A stretch of DNA of 38,899 nucleotides from Candidatus Bathyarchaeota archaeon (GCA_030608565.1 JAUWDY010000017.1:1-38899); one strand, 5' to 3'; shown: positions 16,140 through 24,118, numbered from the stretch's first letter. Program-made: numbers and translations. The notes: generated from the sequence alone by a model not told the origin.

Positions 16140-16925
16140 TCAAGCTGTCAAACCGCACGTATCAACACCGTTGGGAGTTATTAGCAAAGTGTCGATTTTA
16201 CCCCCTATAGTAGGCAGATGCAAATTGCTAAGTTTATAGAGTTGAGACATTGTAGTTATTTGAAACCGTAGCCACTCAGCTCTTTCCCTTAAATTTCTTG
16301 AGTGTGGGATTGTCAAGTTACGGTATCGAGATAAAGCCTGCAAAAACCTATTGAGATGCTGGAAAAGAGCTGCGTATATTGTGAAATCGCCGTTTCGAGT
16401 TATATATGTAACTCCTGCGGATATTACCGGTTGAACTAGGTTTGGTGGCAGGTCGTGATTTGCGTTGATCATTGCGGGGTTTATAGTTACCCCTCTGATG
16501 CTTAATGCCGTGCTTGGTCCGTTGTGTATATGATGAAAAGATGGAGTTGGATTTCCTCTATAGTTGACAAACCCCGCGAGGTGGAAACCTAAAGTTCCGT
16601 GGGGATTTGTTCGGACATTTATCAGAGGGATGTGGCGCCTTAACTCGTTTTGCAGGAGAACGGCAAAGCCGGATAACGAATTATAGTTTGTCCTTTGATT
16701 ATTTATGAAATCTTGTAGCCAGATGTCAGTGGGGGTGTTATTTATGCTACCTTGTCCCCAAACAGATATACCCGCATCCAATTTGTCTATGACCTGTAAT
16801 TTGCGAACGCCAGTGAGGACTCGATATATAATATTCCCATTTGGTCTGACTATTTTCTCTGTGACAGCAGAATCAGCAGCCATGGCTACACCAAATGTAG
16901 AGATTTCGGTCAAAATTAGCGTCAT
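16140..16925 (-). CDS. Proteasome-like Ntn hydrolase with N-terminal threonine
   Basis: A 261-residue protein. If translation starts at 16925, Met removal exposes Thr-1 of TLILTEISTFGVAMAADSAVT. Then Asp falls at position 17 (MAADS), exactly as in proteasome beta subunits, and Lys-41 in VRKLQVI fits the catalytic Lys-33 after a short insertion. GISVWGQG resembles the GxxaD/G oxyanion region. The start is supported by a TATA box (minus strand CTTTTATAA, 16949-16957) 25-30 nt upstream, giving a leaderless message. Alternatives at 16934 or 16994 would bury the Thr. It is longer than a beta subunit (about 200) and is not in a proteasome operon, so it is probably an independent self-processing hydrolase or transpeptidase. 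The family match is by pattern only. Confidence 0.68.
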   Translation of the reverse strand: MTLILTEISTFGVAMAADSAVTEKIVRPNGNIIYRVLTGVRKLQVIDKLDAGISVWGQGSINNTPTDIWLQDFINNQRTNYNSLSGFAVLLQNELRRHIPLINVRTNPHGTLGFHLAGFVNYRGNPTPSFHHIHNGPSTALSIRGVTINPAMINANHDLPPNLVQPVISAGVTYITRNGDFTIYAALFQHLNRFLQALSRYRNLTIPHSRNLRERAEWLRFQITTMSQLYKLSNLHLPTIGGKIDTLLITPNGVDTCGLTA

Positions 16926-17271
16926 GGGATACATTTGACTTTTTATAGTTATAAAAGCTTTGAGTAGCATGTATAGATGCATGCATTTCCACATTTTCTT
17001 TGTTGGTTTGCTGCAAAATATCCTTGTTTGGTTTGTTTTCTGTCTTTTCTGTCTTCTTGTGTTGGTGACGTTGAATTAACATTGTTTTTGCGTTCTTGTT
17101 GTCGCTTTCTATGGAAAACAACGTTGAAAACTATGGTCTTTCTGTCTTGTAAGGTTGTTTGTTTTGTTGTTTGTATGTTTGGTTCTGCAAAGAATACATG
17201 AAGACAAAACGACAAGTTAAAACCTACAGACTCGTTGAAAAGTTACAAAAGTGTGTGTGTGGGTTGGATGG
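16926..17271. other. A/C-rich, G-poor upstream region of the Ntn-hydrolase gene
   Basis: Read on the minus strand, about 16990-17200 is a long A/C-rich tract with very few G residues (repeated AACAAAACAAACAACC-like units). It would be unstructured RNA if transcribed. Position 16978-16985 carries TGCATGCA. The promoter TATA box lies at 16949-16957, so most of the tract is upstream of the likely transcription start. GTGTGTGTGTG at 17251-17261 abuts the end of tRNA-Glu. No gene with good coding character is seen. Confidence 0.45.
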
Positions 17272-17397
17272 TGCTCCGGCCGGGATTCGAACCCGGGTCT
17301 CCGGCTCGAAAGGCCGGAATACTTGGCCCATGCATATGCATGTTTAACCTGGCTATATTTGGCAGAAGAGGAAGATTCTCCTTTCTTCTACCGGAGC
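17272..17397 (-). tRNA. tRNA-Glu (anticodon UUC) interrupted by two putative non-canonical introns
   Basis: The 3' half is standard: anticodon stem CCGGC-CTTTCGA-GCCGG (anticodon TTC), T arm CCGGG-TTCGAAT-CCCGG and acceptor strand CCGGAGC, with discriminator A. The matching 5' acceptor GCTCCGG is found 126 nt away, at 17391-17397. D-arm parts ATAT-AGCC and GGCCAA-GTAT lie between, interrupted by about 30 nt after GCTCCGGTA and by about 22 nt in the D loop. Removing both leaves a 74-nt tRNA. The first insert folds as GAAGA...TCTTC, and GGTA/TGCC can pair as the short helix of a bulge-helix-bulge. The second contains the palindrome CATGCATATGCATG. The exact splice sites cannot be fixed by eye. 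No CCA is encoded. Confidence 0.75.
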
Positions 17398-17500
17398 CGC
17401 ATTCCAGAGCATCATGCAATAATTCTTTCTGTCGTTTTAAGCTTTCTCCGTCGCGTCATGACACAAAACGAAAAATGCGGTTCCTCTCACAAGGATAGCA

Positions 17501-17776
17501 TTATGCTCCACGTTTTAATAATTTCTCAACTTCTTTCACTTCAGCATCTCTAACTAGAACCCTCTTTTGCTTCGAAGTAAAACCAGAAATGATTTCAACT
17601 TTTTTCTTGAACAGCCTTGAAAGCTGTTTCACCAGCTCCTTGTTCACTCTTCCCTTGACCGGAGTCTCTCGACAAAATATCACAAGTTCATCGTTTAGCT
17701 TCATCCTAAACAGCCTTGACTTGGGTTTTACCCTGATTTCTACGATCGTTCCTTGCGGAACCTGCGTTAATTTCAT
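17501..17776 (-). CDS. DUF167/YggU family protein
   Basis: A 91-residue protein with the DUF167 pattern. IVEIRVKPKSRLFRMKLNDELVIFCRETPVKGRVNKELVKQLSRLFKK is followed by VEIISGFTSKQKRVLV. The P-v-gr-N-e-L block and the iisG-tS-kKrv-v block are the signature of the family, a compact alpha/beta fold of unknown biochemical role found in all domains. Length is normal. The ATG at 17776 is the natural start. It stands alone between tRNA-Glu and the nucleotidyltransferase-domain gene. Confidence 0.88.
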   Translation of the reverse strand: MKLTQVPQGTIVEIRVKPKSRLFRMKLNDELVIFCRETPVKGRVNKELVKQLSRLFKKKVEIISGFTSKQKRVLVRDAEVKEVEKLLKRGA

Positions 17777-17869
17777 GTTGACTGTTTGTGTCGAGTTTCA
17801 TATATAAGAATCATATGTTGGCCTTTATTCACAAAAATTTCATCTATTCAGCATCCAGACGTTGGGTGG

Positions 17870-18886
17870 CTAGACTAAAATCATATGGTCCGAAACGTTG
17901 CCTCCGATAAGCAATCTGTAGTATTCCTCGGTTCCCTCCTTCTGCACGCGCTCAACCTTACCCTGCGCAATCACAGCCTCACCGTTTCTGGCTTGTTCAC
18001 AAAATCTTGCTCGGAAAGACACAATTTCCTTAATTGGCCCAAGACGGATTCCCTCAAGAAGCTCTACATGGCCGATCTTGTAATGGCATGGAGTGAAAAT
18101 CGATTCAGAATCGTCTATCACGCTGGCCTTGACTCGGACATAACCTTCATTAACATAACGAGTTGTGCCATACTGCTCCGCAATCTCATCCCAGTCCTTC
18201 ACAAAGCGCATGGAATAGTCACGTTGCAGAAACTTGCCCTGCACAACCTTCCCAGATTCTGTTCGAACAAAATCTTCGAACACCATGGCGGTGTCCCTCG
18301 AACGGAAATCGAATAATTTCCTCAATTCCTCCAAGTTATAGGGGTCAACAGGGCTTTTCTCGTCTTTTAACAAGCCTTTCAAAGCCGAGTACACTTTACG
18401 ACAGTTTTCGGATCCATAAACGATAGGATCGATGTCTGAGTCAGGCTTGTGAAACTTGACTAGAACTGAGCCTGAAACACCAATTTTATCCCATTCAATA
18501 TTCGCTGATTCTTTCAGAAGCTTAGCAAACTGTAACGTTTGACTTTCAACCTTGTCTAGTTCATTACCGTGCCGAAGTTCAATCAAACGATCAACCGGCT
18601 TGTAATGATGCTTAATCGCTTTAACTGGTACCTCGCAAAGCTGTTCATCAAAAACTGAATCGTATACCAGATAGTTTGGAAAAGCCTTCTTAAGCAAAGC
18701 ATAACGTCTGGAAAGAGCGTAAACCTTCTGATACCTCACTTTGCCTCGTACACGATCACCATTTGGGTCGGGAACAAAACGAATGAAAGCCACAACTCTT
18801 TCAGGAGGATGAACCATTCCCTTGACGTCAAAAAAGGTGTCGTTAATTGTTTCGATAACGTCGCCTTCCCGGGCTTTCACTTTCAT
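17870..18886 (-). CDS. Nucleotidyltransferase-domain protein, paralogue A
   Basis: A 338-residue protein with a polymerase-beta-type nucleotidyltransferase core: VSGSVLVKFHKPDSDIDPIVYGS gives the G-S (139-140) and D-x-D (151, 153) that bind metal and nucleotide. The N-terminal domain (EGDVIETINDTFFDVKGMVHPPERVVAFIRFVP) and the C-terminal domain (DDSESIFTPCHYKIGHVELLEG...QARNGEAVIAQGKVERV) are shared with the two genes at 21448 and 22455, so the three are paralogues. Substrate unknown; candidates are an RNA or protein that receives a nucleotide. It lies 49 nt downstream of the ECF transporter gene on the same strand and is probably co-transcribed with it. Confidence 0.8.
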   Translation of the reverse strand: MKVKAREGDVIETINDTFFDVKGMVHPPERVVAFIRFVPDPNGDRVRGKVRYQKVYALSRRYALLKKAFPNYLVYDSVFDEQLCEVPVKAIKHHYKPVDRLIELRHGNELDKVESQTLQFAKLLKESANIEWDKIGVSGSVLVKFHKPDSDIDPIVYGSENCRKVYSALKGLLKDEKSPVDPYNLEELRKLFDFRSRDTAMVFEDFVRTESGKVVQGKFLQRDYSMRFVKDWDEIAEQYGTTRYVNEGYVRVKASVIDDSESIFTPCHYKIGHVELLEGIRLGPIKEIVSFRARFCEQARNGEAVIAQGKVERVQKEGTEEYYRLLIGGNVSDHMILV

Positions 18887-18935
18887 TCTCTAATTCCTTC
18901 AATTCTGAAAGTTCCAGAGGATTAGTGTGAAGATT

Positions 18936-19841
18936 TTACGGTCTTTGAGGAAACAAACCTGCGCTACGAAGAGCAAAGATCAAACCGACTCCAAACAACG
19001 TAGCGATGGCGGTGAATAGAAATCTTTCAACAATTGACACTGGCAAAACCTCCATGAATAAGGAGGGCGGTAAACCAAATATTCCAATGTAGATGAGGTT
19101 TCCAAGCATGTGATCAGCGACTATCCCGCAGTAGCTCGCCACTGCAACTGCGGCGACTAGTCCTTCTTTAATCCAGTGACCAATCAACCCATACAAGATT
19201 ATAACGCCTCCAATGAAGTAGGAAGGAAGAGAGAGATAGGGAAAAAACCACCAAATCGAGCCTAAATACGTCTTAGAAAAGATATAGGCCAGAACTATTG
19301 TTAAGATGCCGCAGAATATGTAATTTGGTTTCACTTTCCAATCGTATCTTACTTTCGCATCGCTCTTTTCAAAGGCACTGGCAATTCGCTCCCTAGCCAC
19401 TAGTATCGCTATCAATCCAGTGAACTGGAGCACAGGATAAAAGACGGCTTGTTGACCTACCCATGTTGCATACCATCCTGAGATTAATAAACCAACTACT
19501 GATGCCGCTATCATCCAGCCTTTGAAACCATGCCGTTGAGAACTATGACTTTTTTGTGTTAGGAAACCCGCCACCATCGCTGAAATTGCAGTACAAAAGG
19601 AAGTGTAGATGCTCAACGGGCTATCTGCAACCAAAACGCCTCCAATTAAACCAGCCAAAAAACCTAGATATGGTCCGATAATGAGACCGTATATTGGTGC
19701 TAATACAGCATCGAACTTTATGTTAGAGCCTGAAACACCGATTACGGGCATGCCTGGAATGACGCGACATACTATCGCAGAAAGGGCGGCAAAAACAGCC
19801 ATGAATGCCACATCACGCGAAGATAACTTGAATCCGTACAT
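18936..19841 (-). CDS. ECF-type transporter substrate-binding (S) component-like membrane protein
   Basis: A 301-residue, strongly hydrophobic protein with about eight to nine membrane segments. The start SSRDVAFMAVFAALSAIVCRVIPGMP and the following SNIKFDAVLAPIYGLIIGPYLGFLAGLIGGVLVA match the pattern of ECF S components, where the first helix carries small residues and a G-x-x-lG loop contacts the T component. S components give vitamin or metal specificity to a shared energising module. No ATPase or T subunit is visible in the window, so it would have to use one encoded elsewhere. The substrate is not readable. It is divergent from the CitG-like gene, and co-regulation with it is possible. 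Confidence 0.72.
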   Translation of the reverse strand: MYGFKLSSRDVAFMAVFAALSAIVCRVIPGMPVIGVSGSNIKFDAVLAPIYGLIIGPYLGFLAGLIGGVLVADSPLSIYTSFCTAISAMVAGFLTQKSHSSQRHGFKGWMIAASVVGLLISGWYATWVGQQAVFYPVLQFTGLIAILVARERIASAFEKSDAKVRYDWKVKPNYIFCGILTIVLAYIFSKTYLGSIWWFFPYLSLPSYFIGGVIILYGLIGHWIKEGLVAAVAVASYCGIVADHMLGNLIYIGIFGLPPSLFMEVLPVSIVERFLFTAIATLFGVGLIFALRSAGLFPQRP

Positions 19842-19937
19842 GACAAATCCTCATGTTGTGTATAATAGTAAATCGGTGTGTAATTGTTTACATAACATTA
19901 ATAAAAGCTTTGTTCAAAATAACTTGAGGACCCATTT

Positions 19938-20894
19938 ATGTCTTTAACATCACCTCTCAAAATATCTGAACACGTTTCTCAATGCTTACAACTCGCTATC
20001 CTCCTTGAAGTCAGCGCCTATCCAAAGCCTGGAAACGTTCATAGAACGGCTGATTTTAAAGAAACTCGATATGAACATTTTTTAGCTTCTGCGGTCGCTG
20101 TGGCTCCTCACTTTTGTTACGGGGCCAAGCGAGGGATTCTTGTTTCTGCTGGGAAAATTGGTCCTGATAAGGTGGGGGTCGGCGAAGTGATTAAAAATGC
20201 TGTTACGAGTATGAATGAGTGGCAGCAGGGCGGAAATACTCTCTTAGGGGCGATAATGTTACTTTCTCCCATTTCAGTTGCGGCTGGGATGACATATACT
20301 GAGGGGTTGTTTTCTGTTACTAAGCTCAGAGAAAACATGAAAATGATCGTTGAATCTACCACTCCTAGGGATGCAGCAGCTGTTTACGATGCGATATCTA
20401 TCGCCAAACCGAAGGGACTAGGCAACGTATCCAAACTCGACGTAACAGATCCAACTTCAAAACAGAAAATCCTATACGAAAAGGTAACTCTCTTTGATGT
20501 ATTCAAGATGTCTTCGGGTTATGACTCGATTGCTTCTGAGTGGGTAAACAACTATTCGATCACCTTCGACTTAGGCTACCCCTATTTTTCTCGACAGCTT
20601 AAAGAGACAAATGACATAAACACCGCAACGGTACATACCTTCCTCAAGATTCTATCCCAGATTCCAGACAGCTTTATCGCTAGAAAGGTAGATTTAGCCA
20701 AAGCGAGGGAGGTCTCGAACCAAGCCAAACTAGTACTGGAGAAGGGTGGCTTAGCAACTCCCGCAGGTAGGAGTCAACTCAGAAGGTTCGACAAAGAGGT
20801 TAGAGATCCAGCCCACAAATTGAGTCCAGGAACGACAGCAGACATTGTCACAGCAGTGTTAGCCGTCAGCATCTTAAGCGGTTATAGACCATAA
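19938..20894 (+). CDS. Triphosphoribosyl-dephospho-CoA synthase-like protein (CitG/MdcB family)
   Basis: A 318-residue protein. The family motif appears at SAYPKPGNVHR (residues about 30-40). WQQGGNTLLGAIMLLSPISVAA follows, and then the C-terminal TPAGRSQLRRFDKEVRDPAHKLSPGTTADIVTAVLA, where the s-GTtADi-tA pattern closes the family fold. Bacterial CitG makes the prosthetic-group precursor of citrate lyase from ATP and dephospho-CoA. No lyase subunits are nearby, and in archaea this family is probably used for a different triphosphoribosyl transfer. A TTGAGGA ribosome-binding site and a TTAATAAAAG TATA-like element precede the ATG. The winged-helix gene follows within a few bases. Confidence 0.85.
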   Translation: MSLTSPLKISEHVSQCLQLAILLEVSAYPKPGNVHRTADFKETRYEHFLASAVAVAPHFCYGAKRGILVSAGKIGPDKVGVGEVIKNAVTSMNEWQQGGNTLLGAIMLLSPISVAAGMTYTEGLFSVTKLRENMKMIVESTTPRDAAAVYDAISIAKPKGLGNVSKLDVTDPTSKQKILYEKVTLFDVFKMSSGYDSIASEWVNNYSITFDLGYPYFSRQLKETNDINTATVHTFLKILSQIPDSFIARKVDLAKAREVSNQAKLVLEKGGLATPAGRSQLRRFDKEVRDPAHKLSPGTTADIVTAVLAVSILSGYRP

Positions 20895-20896
20895 AT

Positions 20897-21388
20897 ATGA
20901 TGCATGCTGGGTTACCTATGAGTGAAACGCTCCATCCTTATATCGTCTTCTTGCCCGCGAAAAGAAAGCAGAAAGTGTTACGGGCCATTTTCGGGTCAAA
21001 AGTCCCCATTGACATCCTAAAGTTTTCCATTGACCAAGGGATTTCTGAAAAAATCTACCAAAAGAATCTAATTGAAAGTATTAGTTATTCCAACAAAACT
21101 GTGATAAGCCACCTCAAAACAATGACCGATCTTGGAATTCTAAAGGAAAACATGGAAAAGACTGAAAGCGACAGTCGCATTGTGTGGATGAAGTATTATA
21201 TTCTGTCAGACTTGGGAAAGTGGTTCGCCCTTCTCCTCGCCAGAGAGAACGCTTTGTCTCGAGATGAAAAAGCTGAGATAGTCCGCAGCGTATTTCGATC
21301 ATATGTTAAATGGGTGAAAGAACTTTCAGAAAAGCTTCACGTAAACAAAGAAATTCTTCGAGAGATCTTCTTGAAGGAGATGAAGTAG
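20897..21388 (+). CDS. Winged helix-turn-helix transcriptional regulator
   Basis: A 163-residue protein beginning two bases after the CitG-like stop. Residues 25-120 form a winged helix: PAKRKQKVLRAIFGSKVPIDILKFSIDQG, the recognition helix SISYSNKTVISHLKTMTDLGILKENM and a wing with YYILSDLGKWF. The tail is a charged helix. This is the ArsR-like archaeal layout with an added C-terminal helix. An internal Met (MSETLHPY) is an alternative start. It overlaps a long upstream extension of the next gene's frame, which is one reason to start that gene later. It probably regulates the CitG-like/nucleotidyltransferase cluster, but no operator is obvious. Confidence 0.75.
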   Translation: MMHAGLPMSETLHPYIVFLPAKRKQKVLRAIFGSKVPIDILKFSIDQGISEKIYQKNLIESISYSNKTVISHLKTMTDLGILKENMEKTESDSRIVWMKYYILSDLGKWFALLLARENALSRDEKAEIVRSVFRSYVKWVKELSEKLHVNKEILREIFLKEMK

Positions 21389-21447
21389 TTGGCCTTTTTC
21401 ATCAAGGAAGGCTGATTGTATATTTATCCAATCTACAGATGGTTCCC

Positions 21448-22467
21448 ATGAAAGCGTGGACTTCTAGGGACGGCGACATCTTTGTCACAAGAGAGGTTTT
21501 CATCTTCTACGTGTTTGGATATGAACATCCGAAAAATCTGGTCTTCTCTTTTTTAAAATACATTCCATCCAAGTTGAAGCCCCACTTCCCAATACGCTTT
21601 CTCAGACAGACATGGAAACTCGGGAACGTAGAGCTTGCTCGACCAGAAAAACTCTATACCGCGCAAAACTATCAAAAGCTCCTAGAAACCTTTCGAAATA
21701 GATTTCCTCAATACGTCTATCTCTGTCCCTACCGTGGAAAAGAAGTTATAAGCGTTCCATCGGAACACGCAGAAAAAGTTTACGTGCCAAAAGAATGTCT
21801 GCAGAGGCTGTTTGAAAAGAAAAGGAAGGATCGTTTACAGAAACTAGCCTTGGAGCTAATCACCCTTCTCTCCACAGAATCCAAAGTACCTCTAGAAGAT
21901 TTTGGAATCCACGGATCCATCGCATTGAACATGCACACCGCAAAGTCTGACATCGACCTCGTAGTTTATGGGTCAAAAAACTTCAGGAGCCTCGAAAACA
22001 CAATTGATAAACTTGCCGAGGAAGGCACGCTAAAATATATTTTCACCAAGAAGCTTGACACAGCGAGGAAGTATCGAGGGCGGTACAAGAACAAACTTTT
22101 CATGTACAACGCGGTGCGAAAGAGTGGTGAAATAAATGTTCAGTATGGGAATCACAAATACGTCGCAATGAGGAACGTTACTTTCCGCTGCGAGGTCGTT
22201 GATGATAGCGAAGCCATGTTCAGACCAGCCATTTATCAAATCAAAAATTATCAACCCCTGGATTCAACCTCAAAACTCAGCGAAGATGAAATCCCTACAA
22301 AGATCGTGTCTATGATAGGCTATTACAGAAACGTGGCTAGACATGGAGAAAAAATCAAGGTTTCGGGAACGCTGGAACGAGTAGAAAATGTTGAAACAGG
22401 CGAAACTACCTATCAAGTCGTGGTAGGCACAGGAACACGTGGGGACGAATACATTTGGCAACTATAA
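21448..22467 (+). CDS. Nucleotidyltransferase-domain protein, paralogue B
   Basis: A protein of about 339 residues starting MKAWTSRDGDIFVTREVFIFYVFGYEHP, in register with the beginnings of paralogues A and C. An upstream in-frame ATG at 21310 overlaps the regulator gene and adds unrelated residues, so 21448 (or 21439) is preferred; TATATTTAT at 21419-21427 supports a start here. The core is FGIHGSIALNMHTAKSDIDLVVYGS, with the G-S and D-x-D of nucleotidyltransferases. The C-terminal domain (DDSEAMFRPAIYQIKNYQPL...VSGTLERVENVETGETTYQVVVG) is closest to paralogue A. The stop overlaps the start of paralogue C by 13 nt. It is an active-looking enzyme; substrate unknown. Confidence 0.78.
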   Translation: MKAWTSRDGDIFVTREVFIFYVFGYEHPKNLVFSFLKYIPSKLKPHFPIRFLRQTWKLGNVELARPEKLYTAQNYQKLLETFRNRFPQYVYLCPYRGKEVISVPSEHAEKVYVPKECLQRLFEKKRKDRLQKLALELITLLSTESKVPLEDFGIHGSIALNMHTAKSDIDLVVYGSKNFRSLENTIDKLAEEGTLKYIFTKKLDTARKYRGRYKNKLFMYNAVRKSGEINVQYGNHKYVAMRNVTFRCEVVDDSEAMFRPAIYQIKNYQPLDSTSKLSEDEIPTKIVSMIGYYRNVARHGEKIKVSGTLERVENVETGETTYQVVVGTGTRGDEYIWQL

Positions 22468-23522
22468 AGCTTAGGGACCGCGACGCCATAATTACTGCTG
22501 ACAACATCATTTTCCGAGTTTACGGCTATTTCCACCCCTATGACGCATACGTTTGCGACCCAGAATATGCATCAGCTGCAATTTACAAGTCCATGGATCC
22601 TAAGGCTCCTCGCGGGAAAAGAAAACCCAATTACTACAAATTCTACGCAGACGAAGGCTTACAGTTCGTTCGAGAAAAATACCCGCGCTACACGATTTTC
22701 TATGAACCTCTGCAAAAGCGCCTCGTAGGCGTGCCGCGAGCGTACATCACGGAAACACGTGAACCAGACAAAGGATTTCGGCGGTTGATTGAGAGGCAAC
22801 CTAGAGATGGTCTTCTTAAGGCCTTGCACAAGGTGTATAGTTTGGTTGCTTCTAGGTCAGGGCTGTCAGAAAAGGATTTTGGGGTTTTCGGTTCGCTTCT
22901 TCATGGCTTCTATCATCCCAAATTTTCAGATATCGACCTCATCGTGTATAGCAGAGAAAAATTAAGGAGACTTGGCGAAACGTTAGAAGACTTCTATCGG
23001 GAAGAAGGCCCTCTACGAAACGAGTTTGAAAGCGAGAAGGCTGTTGAAGGAAAACTTTGGAAATTCGTGAACTACAGCCCAAAGGAGTATCTTTGGCATC
23101 AACAAAGGAAGATGATTTACGCCTTGTTCAAGGATACAGCGTGGAAGAGAACCATTAAGATAGAGTTCGAGCCTGTGAAAGACTGGAAGGAAATCTGCAA
23201 CGAATATAACCCAAATACCCGAGTCATAAAGAAGGGTTGGATTAAGGCCGTTGCCCGCATAGCCGACGCCCAAGATGCACCCTTTATCCCGTCAATTTAC
23301 AAGATTGAACCCATCGAAATTCTGGAGGGACCGAAAGTTGAGAACGTTCAGCGAATTCTGTCCTACGTTGAAGAATTTAGGATGCAGGCAGAGAAGGATG
23401 AGCTGATTTACGTGGAAGGACCCTTTGAAGAGGTGATTACTCCAACAAGAACGTTTCATCAGATCACTCTAACCTACTGTCCTCGATATTATGAGCAAGC
23501 ATTAAAAGTCTTACAGATGTAG
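22455..23522 (+). CDS. Nucleotidyltransferase-domain protein, paralogue C
   Basis: A 355-residue protein with a TTG start (MATIKLRDRDAIITADNIIFRVYGYFHP) preceded by GGGGA and overlapping the end of paralogue B. The catalytic block is FGVFGSLLHGFYHPKFSDIDLIVYS, with G-S and D-x-D intact. The C-terminal region (IADAQDAPFIPSIYKIEPIEILEG) aligns with the other two copies but diverges after YVEGPFEEV. Compared with A and B it has a larger insert before the C-terminal domain (KDTAWKRTIKIEFEPVKDWKEI), so it may recognise a different partner. Translational overlap with B suggests a complex of the two. Confidence 0.78.
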   Translation: MATIKLRDRDAIITADNIIFRVYGYFHPYDAYVCDPEYASAAIYKSMDPKAPRGKRKPNYYKFYADEGLQFVREKYPRYTIFYEPLQKRLVGVPRAYITETREPDKGFRRLIERQPRDGLLKALHKVYSLVASRSGLSEKDFGVFGSLLHGFYHPKFSDIDLIVYSREKLRRLGETLEDFYREEGPLRNEFESEKAVEGKLWKFVNYSPKEYLWHQQRKMIYALFKDTAWKRTIKIEFEPVKDWKEICNEYNPNTRVIKKGWIKAVARIADAQDAPFIPSIYKIEPIEILEGPKVENVQRILSYVEEFRMQAEKDELIYVEGPFEEVITPTRTFHQITLTYCPRYYEQALKVLQM

Positions 23523-23655
23523 CTTGTGCTTTCCCCAGTAAACGTTACGCCTTTTCCATGAAATGCCTTCTTTTCAATTACCTCTCATGCATACATGCAT
23601 AAAAAATAACAAAAAGTAACTAAAACCCACCAACTTCATCCAGCAACTCTAAAAA

Positions 23656-23766
23656 GTGCGGGGGGGTTTGAACCCGCGCCAAATGGAGACACGAGATTTC
23701 TCAGGAAATAACCGAGAATGGATATTCAAGTTTCCTTTGAGGTTTTCTCAGCTTTCTCACGCGCAC
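23656..23766 (-). pseudogene. Degenerate tRNA-like sequence (class II, Ser/Leu-like)
   Basis: On the minus strand the end GCGGG-TTCAAAC-CCCCCCGCAC looks like a T arm plus acceptor, and GTGCGCG at 23760-23766 pairs with it in six of seven positions. Between them GGAAA-CTTGAAT...TTTCC could be an anticodon arm (TGA) with a small insert, and GAGA-AA-TCTC a variable arm. However, the T stem does not close, two bases are missing at its 3' side, and the D loop lacks GG. It may be a decayed tRNA, an attachment-site remnant, or a real gene hit by a homopolymer error in the C run. Confidence 0.3.
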
Positions 23767-23767
23767 A

Positions 23768-24118
23768 CTAAATAAATTGGATTAGAGCGAATCCAATCAG
23801 TCCTAATATTATGGCAATTGCAGCAAAGATGATAATCGCTAAGATGGAGATGACAAGTGCTTTCAGCCATCCGCAATCGAAGAAGTGTTTCACCAGTACG
23901 AGCCAAAGTATCAGTTGGATGAAGGAAGCGATGATGCCTATGAAGAAAGCTCCAAAGAGTGCGCCAACCACGGTTCCAATGATAACTGTAAATATGGCGT
24001 CTGTGAATTTTGCTTTGTCTTTACCAACAATTGCTCTTCCCGACAGCCAAAGAACTGGCGACAGTATGATGGTGTTTACAATAATGGTTACTGCAAGTGC
24101 GTCTAAATTAACAGCCAA
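23768..24118 (-). CDS. Small four-span membrane protein
   Basis: A 116-residue protein that is almost entirely hydrophobic, with four membrane segments (about residues 8-28, 40-58, 60-78 and 88-115) and a single charged loop (GKDKAKFTDA). Glycines are frequent in the second and third segments (IIGTVVGALFGAFFIGII). No motif or family is recognised. It ends just before the degenerate tRNA-like sequence and begins about 110 nt from tRNA-Leu on the same strand. It is probably monocistronic. Confidence 0.6.
   Translation of the reverse strand: MAVNLDALAVTIIVNTIILSPVLWLSGRAIVGKDKAKFTDAIFTVIIGTVVGALFGAFFIGIIASFIQLILWLVLVKHFFDCGWLKALVISILAIIIFAAIAIILGLIGFALIQFI

Noticed and set aside
15958-16239. 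93-codon plus-strand ORF
   Set aside because: It overlaps the 3' end of the Ntn-hydrolase gene on the other strand, lacks a ribosome-binding site and has an unconvincing composition.
17235-17553. ORFs of 87 and 100 codons across tRNA-Glu
   Set aside because: They run antisense through the tRNA gene and into the DUF167 gene; coding is not plausible.
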